Of a stretch of 5,533 bases of DNA, positions 1 to 5,533 are shown piece by piece; the first letter of the stretch is position 1; the number at the start of each line of letters is the position of its first letter. The notes under the pieces were generated by a model. That model was not told the origin of the DNA, searched no databases, and saw nothing but the letters and a program-made list of their open reading frames with translations. Origin of the DNA: Actinomycetota bacterium (GTDB lineage Bacteria > Actinomycetota > Thermoleophilia > Gaiellales > Gaiellaceae). The DNA is taken from positions 1 to 5,533 of the forward strand of contig VAYE01000116.1 of NCBI GenBank assembly GCA_005883235.1, written 5' to 3'. The translations under genes were made by a program, and so were the position numbers.

Positions 1-27
1 GGCCGTCCGCTCGAGCCGCTCGTCCAT
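1..27 (-). CDS. Possible 5' end of a further minus-strand gene, cut by the window edge
   Basis: An ATG on the minus strand at 27-25 opens a frame reading MDERLERTA to the window edge, with no stop. It lies 31 bases beyond the repaired stop of the small membrane-protein gene and has the same orientation, so it may be the next gene of the cluster. I see no convincing Shine-Dalgarno sequence ahead of it, and nine codons are too few to identify a product. Only the open frame is visible; that it is a gene is inference. Confidence 0.25.
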
Positions 28-58
28 GGCGTGAGTCTACGCCGCTACCGAGCGAGCG

Positions 59-347
59 TCAGTAGCCCGACGAGATCCTCCTGACGAGCTTGATGCCGTC
101 CGAGAACGCCGGAAGCAGCGCGACGAACGACGCAGCACGAGGCTCTGCAGGTAGTCCTCCGAGAGTCGTTCGAGCTGTGCACGCTGGTAAATCACTGCGG
201 CGAGAGAGCCGGCGAGGCCGATTGCCGCGATGACGCCCTGCCACCTCCCCACCTGCTCGCTCGACCCGCCACCCGTAGATCCGATCGATTCGATCGGCTT
301 CTCTCGACGTCGACCCGCGCGAGCTCGACGATCTGCTCTCTCGTCAT
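59..347 (-). pseudogene. Small single-pass membrane protein, broken by two apparent single-base deletions
   Basis: I do not recognise this protein. Three frames join into one sensible 96-residue product. It starts at ATG 347 (MTREQIVELARVDVER), moves to the next frame near 299-300 (KPIESIGSTGGGSSEQVGRW), and moves again near 139 (RAASFVALLPAFSDGIKLVR), ending at TGA 61-59. Restoring one base at each point gives an uninterrupted 291-base gene. A hydrophobic stretch at about residues 37-54 (QGVIAAIGLAGSLAAVIY) should span the membrane, with a soluble N-terminal part of about 36 residues and a basic C-terminus. An AGG lies 7 bases before the ATG. Without the repairs, each frame degenerates into Arg/Ser-rich shadow sequence, for example after LQSLVLRR. 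It could be a decaying gene or a functional gene with sequencing errors. It follows the DUF255 gene on the same strand by 73 bases. An alternative is a 71-residue ORF starting at GTG 252, which has a poor C-terminal half. Confidence 0.5.
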
Positions 348-362
348 CGCCACGCCTGGATC

Positions 363-403
363 GTCGCGGCCCGCGGGCGCCGCGACTGTCACGTCTTCGT
401 GAC
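363..403 (-). terminator. Two tandem hairpins after the DUF255 gene, likely terminator
   Basis: Reading downstream from the DUF255 stop (421), the first inverted repeat is at 388-393/398-403: GTCACG and CGTGAC, a perfect 6-bp stem with a 4-base loop. The second is at 363-370/379-386: GTCGCGGC and GCCGCGAC, a perfect 8-bp stem with an 8-base loop. They start 17 and 34 bases after the stop. There is no T-tract, which is common for terminators in high-GC actinobacteria. The second ends 16 bases before the ATG of the small membrane gene, so it could also limit read-through into that gene. Confidence 0.4.
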
Positions 404-420
404 GAGTTCCTCCGGTTCCG

Positions 421-2130
<1,710 letters not shown>

Positions 2131-2136
2131 CACCGC

Positions 2137-2142
2137 ACCGTA
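2137..2142 (-). promoter_or_regulatory. Candidate -10 element of a leaderless DUF255 transcript
   Basis: On the minus strand, TACGGT (2142 to 2137) fits the TANNNT pattern of a sigma-70-type -10 box and lies exactly 6 bases before the GTG at 2130. That is the spacing expected if transcription starts at or next to the start codon. It fits the absence of a Shine-Dalgarno sequence at normal distance. TTGCAA at 2168-2163 resembles a -35 box, but the spacer of 20 bases is long. This is inference from spacing only. Confidence 0.3.
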
Positions 2143-2206
2143 TCCGCGCGACCCCTCCGCCGTTGCAACCCGGAGTACTCGACTGGGAGGAACGAGGAGA
2201 GGTTCT

Positions 2207-2892
2207 CTGCGCGCCGCAGCCGCGGCCTTCGCCTGGCTGCGACCCTCGTCGTGGCGGCACCCGGATCCGGGACGGCGGCCGCGACCGGCGTCCACTACGT
2301 CCGCCCGTCTACGTCGACCAGGCGCTCGCGGGCGGCGAGCCGGAGGTGCTGTCGGGTCCGCTGCACGGCACGCTCGTCTACACCTCGCACGAGGGGACGA
2401 CGCACCTGTACCGGAACGGACTGATCACGTCGCCCTGGGGCGACTTCAGCTTCGTCACGAACTACTGCAACCAGGTGAACGTCTGGCCGTCGACCGACGG
2501 CGGCGCGAACTGGTTCCGCGACCGCTACCTCGGCAGCCCGTGGCCCTCGAGCCCGGCGATCAACACCGGCTTCAGCGACCCCGACCTGACCGCCGACGCG
2601 AGCGGACGGATCTACGACACCGGGATCGACCTCGCGAACGACGCGCTGTTCTCGTCGGCCGACGGCGGCAGGACCTGGGATCGCGGGACGCCGCAGCGTC
2701 GCGACCGGGAAGGATCGCCGCCTCGGCGACTTCTTCACGAACGCGGTCGACGCCCGCGGCTGCGTGGTGATCGCGACCGGCGACACGATGCTCACGGATC
2801 CGACCACGGGTCAGGAGTACCCGACGTCGAGGCCGCTCTTCATCCACCAAGACGCGGGCCCGAAGCTCGTCGGCTCGGGGAGCTGCTGGTAG
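2207..2892 (+). pseudogene. Degraded secreted sialidase-like (BNR/Asp-box) protein
   Basis: Coding signal runs through four segments in three frames. Segment 1, 2207-2233, reads LRAAAAAFA. Segment 2, about 2233-2301, reads [19 protein letters not shown] then VHYV. Joined, these make a classic signal peptide, so the ancestor was probably exported. Segment 3, 2301-2696, reads [14 protein letters not shown] and carries [14 protein letters not shown] plus two Asp boxes: STDGGANW (2490-2513) and SADGGRTW (2655-2678). Segment 4, 2695-2892, reads SVATGKDRRLGDFFTNAVDA to a natural TAG and looks like the true C-terminus. Asp boxes cap the blades of beta-propellers in sialidases and related glycosidases or binding proteins; two boxes cannot tell enzyme from binder. 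The remnant codes for about 228 residues, whereas related proteins are, as I recall, around 500, so a central part seems deleted at about 2694-2697. No ATG, GTG or TTG start fits; GAGGAG at 2194-2199 precedes a CTG at 2207 by 7 bases. Alternatively the indels are sequencing errors. Confidence 0.75.
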
Positions 2893-2920
2893 AGGGGCTG
2901 TTCGTAGCGAGGGGCTGCGA

Positions 2921-2949
2921 CCGCCGGGAGACTGCGGCTCCCCGGGCGG
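2921..2949 (+). terminator. Imperfect GC-rich hairpin after the sialidase-like remnant
   Basis: CCGCCGGGAG (2921-2930) can pair with CTCCCCGGGCGG (2938-2949) around a 7-base loop, with two extra bases bulged in the right arm. It starts 28 bases after the TAG at 2892 and has no T-tract. It may be the old terminator of the plus-strand gene. In such GC-rich DNA a chance hairpin is also plausible. Confidence 0.25.
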
Positions 2950-3046
2950 CGCCGGCGGAAAGCAGTCCGGCTACGGCGAACGGCTGTCGGTACCGGAGTC
3001 GCCGTACGCAGCCCGCTTCACACTCTGACCGGGCGACGGGCATCCG

Positions 3047-3068
3047 GCTTGACCCCGCCGGGTCAAGC
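3047..3068 (-). terminator. Perfect 9-bp hairpin 5 bases after the LuxR stop codon
   Basis: GCTTGACCC (3047-3055) and GGGTCAAGC (3060-3068) are perfect inverted repeats around a 4-base loop, CGCC. On the minus strand the hairpin begins 5 bases after the TAA (3076-3074) of the LuxR-type gene. No T-tract follows. Its position between converging transcription units would let it act on both strands. Confidence 0.5.
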
Positions 3069-3073
3069 GCGGG

Positions 3074-3664
3074 TTAGATCAGCCCTTCACGCCGCGCGTG
3101 CGCGACGGCCGCGAGCCGGGTGTGCACGCCGAGCCGGCGCAGGAGCTGGCGGATGTGGTTCCGCACCGTCTCCTCGGCCAAGCCGAGCGTCGCCGCGATC
3201 TGCGTCGTCGAGGTCCCTTCGGCCAGAAGCGCCAGCACCTCGCGCTGCCGCGGTGTGAGCGCGGACCCCGCGGCGGCGCCTTCCGCGCGCGTGCGCGCGG
3301 TTTCCCCGCACGGTCGGGCGACGCCGAACACGCCCACCACGTCACAGCCGCGCCGGACGGGAACCGAGCTGATGCACCACGTCGTGCGCTTGCCGTTCCG
3401 GCCGATAGCGTCGATCCGGAAGTCGGTCCGCCGGGCTCCGCCGACCACCTTCTTCGCCAGCTGCTCGCGTGAGCGCTGCGCGTGGTCGGGCGCCGCGAGC
3501 GACGAGAGCAGCCGGCCGCGCGCGTCGCCGAAGAGCGAGAGCGCCTCCTCGTTGAGCCACCGGATGCGCCCGTCGCGGTCGGCGAGGTACGACGGCACGC
3601 CGACGCGCTCGAGCCCTTCGAGGACGTCGATGCTCAAAGACCCCGGCTCCGGCGGCCGGCTCAC
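3074..3664 (-). CDS. PAS domain-containing LuxR-family transcriptional regulator
   Basis: The product of about 196 residues is a one-component DNA-binding regulator. The N-terminal part, roughly residues 14-117, is a PAS-type sensor: LERVGVPSYLADRDGRIRWL, then NEEALSLFGDARGRLL, then FRIDAIGRNGKRTTWCISSV and VVGVFGVAR. The C-terminal part, about 135-196, is a complete LuxR/GerE helix-turn-helix, from LTPRQREVLALLAEG through TQIAATLGLAEETVRNHIRQ to RLGVHTRLAAVAHARREGLI. No receiver domain is present, so it probably senses a small ligand or redox state directly through PAS; the ligand is unknown. The start is uncertain. GTG 3664 has a GGAGG only 2 bases before it, TTG 3673 is three codons earlier, and TTG 3637 has GGAG at a good distance; all leave both domains intact. 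It stands divergent from the CoA-transferase, so control of that gene and of itself is likely but unproven. Confidence 0.9.
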   Translation of the reverse strand: MSRPPEPGSLSIDVLEGLERVGVPSYLADRDGRIRWLNEEALSLFGDARGRLLSSLAAPDHAQRSREQLAKKVVGGARRTDFRIDAIGRNGKRTTWCISSVPVRRGCDVVGVFGVARPCGETARTRAEGAAAGSALTPRQREVLALLAEGTSTTQIAATLGLAEETVRNHIRQLLRRLGVHTRLAAVAHARREGLI

Positions 3665-3694
3665 GGCCTCCAAAGCTTTTCATACGGAAGCGAT

Positions 3695-3710
3695 GTACGT
3701 GCAGCCGTAC
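3695..3710. promoter_or_regulatory. Candidate operator: inverted repeat between LuxR and CoA-transferase genes
   Basis: GTACG (3695-3699) and CGTAC (3706-3710) form a perfect 5-bp inverted repeat with a 6-base spacer, TGCAGC. It lies in the short gap between the two divergent starts and touches the candidate -10 box at 3708-3713. A dimeric LuxR-type protein could bind here, but 5-bp arms are short and the assignment rests on position. Confidence 0.3.
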
Positions 3711-3713
3711 GAT
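3708..3713 (+). promoter_or_regulatory. Candidate -10 element of a leaderless CoA-transferase transcript
   Basis: TACGAT fits TANNNT and lies exactly 6 bases before the ATG at 3720, so transcription could begin at the A of the start codon. The bases before that ATG (CGCCGG) are not a Shine-Dalgarno sequence. No good -35 box is visible at 17-18 bases upstream. The same TACGRT-N6-RTG layout precedes the DUF255 gene. Confidence 0.35.
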
Positions 3714-3719
3714 CGCCGG

Positions 3720-4916
3720 ATGAGCTTCGTGCCCCTCGAGGGCCTCCGAGTGCTGGACGTCACCTCCTCCCTCGCCGGCCCGTACTGCACCGAGATCCTC
3801 GCCGCGCTCGGCGCCGAGGTCGTCAAGGTCGAGCGCCCCGACGCCGGCGACGAGACGCGGCAGTGGTGGCCGTCGTGGCACGGCGACGGCGTCATGTTCC
3901 TCTGCGCGAACGCGGGCAAGCGCTCGCTCGCCCTCGACCTCACGCACCCGGACGGTCTCGAGGCGCTCCTACGGCTGGCCGACCGGGCGGACGTCTTCGT
4001 GCAGTCGCTTCGCCCCGGGGTGGCCGAGCGGCGCGGCCTCGGGCCGGACGTGCTCCGCGCTCGCAACCGGCGGCTCGTGTACTGCTCGATCGGCTCCTAC
4101 GGGAATCGCGGGCCGCTGCGCGAGCGGCCGGGCTACGACCCGCTCATGCAGGCCTTCGCCGGGATCGTGAGCGTGACGGGGGAGCCGGACCGGCCGGGCG
4201 TCCGGACGGGCGCGTCGCTCGTCGACCAGGGCACGGGCCTCTGGGTCGCGCTCGGCATCCTGGCGGCCCTGCGCGAGCGGGACGCGACCGGCCGCGGGCG
4301 CGTCGTCGAGGTCTCGCTGTACGAGACCGCGGTCGGCCTCCTCCCCTATCACCTGACCGGCTACCTCGCGACCGGCGAGGTTCCGGGGCGGCACGGCACC
4401 GCCTATCCGGCCATCGTCCCGTACCAGACCTTCGCCGCGGCGGACGGCGAGCTCATGGTCGCGGCCGCGAACGACCGGCTGTTCGCCGCGCTCTGCGTCG
4501 CGCTCGACCTTCCTGAGCTGCCGCGGGACGAGCGGTTCGCGACGAACCGGTCCCGCGTCGCGCACCGCGAGGAGCTCGTCTCGCTGCTCGCGGCGCGGTT
4601 CGCGGCCGAGTCGCGGGCGGCGTGGGTCGAGCGCCTCGGTGAGGCCGGAGTGCCGGCCGCGCCCGTCCAGGACGTCGGCGAGGTGGCGCGGCACGAGCAG
4701 ACGGCGGCCCTCGGTCTCCTCCAGGATCTCGGGCCGTACACGACGGTCGCGCCGCCGATCTCGGTCGACGGCGAGCGGGTGCTCCACCGACGGCCGGCGC
4801 CCGCGCTCGGCGCGCACACGGCCGAGGTGCTCGCCGAGGCCGGCTACACCGAGGAGGAGGTGGCGGCGCTGTCGGCGGCCGGGGCGGTCCGGCTCGGGAA
4901 CGGGCCGGCTCGGTAG
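3720..4916 (+). CDS. CaiB/BaiF (class III) CoA-transferase
   Basis: This complete 398-residue protein has the usual length for the family, which moves CoA between carboxylic acids through aspartyl-CoA thioester intermediates in the cytoplasm. It opens with the signature LEGLRVLDVTSSLAGPYCTE, then LGAEVVKVERP near 30-40, CANAGKRSLALDL near 62-73 and LRPGVAERRGLG near 98-108. GYDPLMQAFAGIVSVTGEP lies at about 138-156. Asp169, in SLVDQGTG, sits at the same number as the catalytic Asp169 of Oxalobacter formyl-CoA transferase, which supports an active enzyme. The C-terminal part carries VPAAPVQDVGEV near 311-322. Substrates cannot be read from sequence; the neighbouring HMGL-like lyase hints at a branched or hydroxy dicarboxylic acid. 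I chose ATG 3720 because the family begins a few residues before LEG. ATG 3693 is in frame, adds nine residues and has GGAAG close by. It is divergent from the PAS-LuxR gene and overlaps the convergent lyase gene by 73 bases. Confidence 0.95.
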   Translation: MSFVPLEGLRVLDVTSSLAGPYCTEILAALGAEVVKVERPDAGDETRQWWPSWHGDGVMFLCANAGKRSLALDLTHPDGLEALLRLADRADVFVQSLRPGVAERRGLGPDVLRARNRRLVYCSIGSYGNRGPLRERPGYDPLMQAFAGIVSVTGEPDRPGVRTGASLVDQGTGLWVALGILAALRERDATGRGRVVEVSLYETAVGLLPYHLTGYLATGEVPGRHGTAYPAIVPYQTFAAADGELMVAAANDRLFAALCVALDLPELPRDERFATNRSRVAHREELVSLLAARFAAESRAAWVERLGEAGVPAAPVQDVGEVARHEQTAALGLLQDLGPYTTVAPPISVDGERVLHRRPAPALGAHTAEVLAEAGYTEEEVAALSAAGAVRLGNGPAR

Positions 4917-5533
4917 ACCTGGCCTGGAAGCTCGCGGCCGAGGAGGCGCTCCAGCCACTCGGAGACCCGGACGAGCTCGTCGAGGTCGATCCCCGTCTCG
5001 ACGCCGTCGCCCTCGAGGAGGTAGACGAGGTCCTCGGTCGCGACGTTGCCGGTCGCGCGCGGGGCGAACGGGCAGCCGCCGAGCCCGCCGACGGAGGCGT
5101 CGAAGAGCCGCACGCCGACCTCGAACGCCGCATACGCGTTCGCGAAGCCGGTGTTCCGCGTGTTGTGCAGGTGGACCCCGGCCGGCCGGGCCCGCTCGAC
5201 GAGCAAGCGCACCTGACCAGGCGTCGCGACGCCGATCGTGTCGGCCAGGACGACCTCGTCCGCCGCTGCGTTCAGGCGCGAGGCCAGCTCGGCCACGACG
5301 CCGGGATCGACCGTCCCCTCGAAGGGGCAGCCGAATGCGACCGAGATCGTCACCGTCGTCGGCCGCTCCGAGCGCTCCAGGATCGCGAGCACGCGCGCGA
5401 GCGCCTCGTCGAGCGAGGCGTTGCCGTTGCGGCGGTTGAAGGTCTCCGTCGCAGCGAGGGTGCAGTTCACTCGGTCGAGCGGGGTCGCGGCGAGCCGCCG
5501 GTAGCCCTCCTCGTTGAGGACGAGCCCGGAGTA
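4844..5533 (-). CDS. HMG-CoA lyase-like (DRE-TIM metallolyase) protein, 5' end missing
   Basis: The frame is open to the right edge; 229 residues are visible, and the family is about 300, so roughly 70-80 N-terminal residues, including the early RDGLQNE-type catalytic motif, lie outside. Visible family features, in window numbering, are ATETFNRRN near 28-35, SVAFGCPFEG near 64-73, LADTIGVATP near 96-105, the metal-binding HxH as HLHNTR at 121-126, the catalytic-cysteine loop GLGGCPFAP at 150-158 (Cys154), and TGNVATEDLVYLL near 161-173 with the conserved Asn163. The family cleaves 3-hydroxy-3-methylglutaryl-CoA to acetyl-CoA and acetoacetate, as in leucine breakdown; relatives cleave similar 3-hydroxyacyl-CoAs, so the exact substrate is open. 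Core motifs end near VYRAG (about residue 210). The last 24 residues are low-complexity (PSRTAPAADSAATSSSV) and lie antisense to the end of the CoA-transferase gene. An internal GTG at 5470 is not the true start because family sequence continues upstream of it. Confidence 0.93.
   Translation of the reverse strand, partial: YSGLVLNEEGYRRLAATPLDRVNCTLAATETFNRRNGNASLDEALARVLAILERSERPTTVTISVAFGCPFEGTVDPGVVAELASRLNAAADEVVLADTIGVATPGQVRLLVERARPAGVHLHNTRNTGFANAYAAFEVGVRLFDASVGGLGGCPFAPRATGNVATEDLVYLLEGDGVETGIDLDELVRVSEWLERLLGRELPGQVYRAGPFPSRTAPAADSAATSSSV

Larger units (their letters stand above)
2893..3073. other. Non-coding gap between the sialidase-like remnant and the LuxR gene
   Basis: This 181-base stretch lies between two converging genes. 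It has no reading frame with protein-like composition; the plus-strand frame open to 3077 is Arg/Ala-rich shadow sequence. It contains the imperfect hairpin at 2921-2949, the perfect hairpin at 3047-3068, and a 9-base direct repeat GAGGGGCTG at 2892-2900 and 2909-2917. No RNA gene or mobile-element end was recognised. Confidence 0.5.

Noticed and set aside
37..252. A 71-codon minus-strand ORF from GTG 252 as a complete small membrane gene
   Set aside because: The first half is convincing, but the second half turns into Arg/Ser-rich sequence exactly where another frame becomes protein-like, so a frameshifted longer gene explains it better.
2892..2917. A 9-base direct repeat (GAGGGGCTG twice, 17 bases apart) as a mobile-element target duplication
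   Set aside because: Nothing but 8 bases lies between the copies and no transposase or terminal repeats are present.
2163..3077. A 304-codon plus-strand ORF (TTG start) as an intact sialidase-like gene
   Set aside because: Only 2301-2696 of it looks like protein. The first 45 codons and everything after about 2697 are Arg/Pro-rich shadow sequence, while neighbouring frames carry the real signal peptide and C-terminus.
3120..3719. A 200-codon N-terminal extension of the CoA-transferase
   Set aside because: The frame is open only because stops are rare at this GC content. The extension is antisense to the PAS-LuxR gene, has no domain, and the family starts near MSFVPLEGLRVLD.
3969..4958. A 329-codon minus-strand ORF opposite the CoA-transferase
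   Set aside because: Arg-rich antisense shadow of a clear family member, with no recognisable motif.

Overview
The window is about 70% GC, dense in genes, and uses GTG and TTG starts. Its proteins look like those of high-GC Gram-positive bacteria. The thioredoxin/DUF255 protein and the Asp-box (sialidase-like) remnant both resemble what I recall from Thermoleophilia (Gaiellales or Solirubrobacterales) in the Actinomycetota. This placement is an inference from recalled similarity, not a search result. I see no rRNA, tRNA, CRISPR array, insertion sequence or phage gene.

Left part, minus strand (1-2130). A 569-residue DUF255/YyaL/SSP411-type protein fills 421-2130 and is intact, with a CHWC thioredoxin-like motif. 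Two tandem hairpins follow its stop (363-403). Next comes a small single-pass membrane protein (59-347) that reads sensibly only if two single-base contractions are repaired. A possible start of a further minus-strand gene runs off the left edge (27 to 1).

Middle (2134-3073). A secreted Asp-box protein reads on the plus strand, divergent from the DUF255 gene. It is broken: the signal peptide spans two frames, the two Asp boxes lie in a third, and the natural C-terminus returns to an earlier frame after what looks like an internal deletion. About 180 bases of non-coding sequence with two hairpins follow.

Right part (3074-5533). A PAS-LuxR regulator on the minus strand stands back to back with a class III (CaiB/BaiF) CoA-transferase on the plus strand, with 55 bases between their starts and a small inverted repeat in that gap. 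The CoA-transferase converges on, and overlaps by 73 bases, a minus-strand HMG-CoA-lyase-like gene that is cut by the right edge. A CoA-transferase next to an HMGL-type lyase suggests activation of a branched or hydroxy dicarboxylic acid followed by cleavage of its CoA ester, possibly controlled by the adjacent regulator.

I did not find a clearly new multi-gene system. The most informative signals are the two decayed loci flanking an intact gene, the shared TACGRT-N6-RTG layout before two genes (possible leaderless transcription), and the regulator/CoA-transferase/lyase arrangement.
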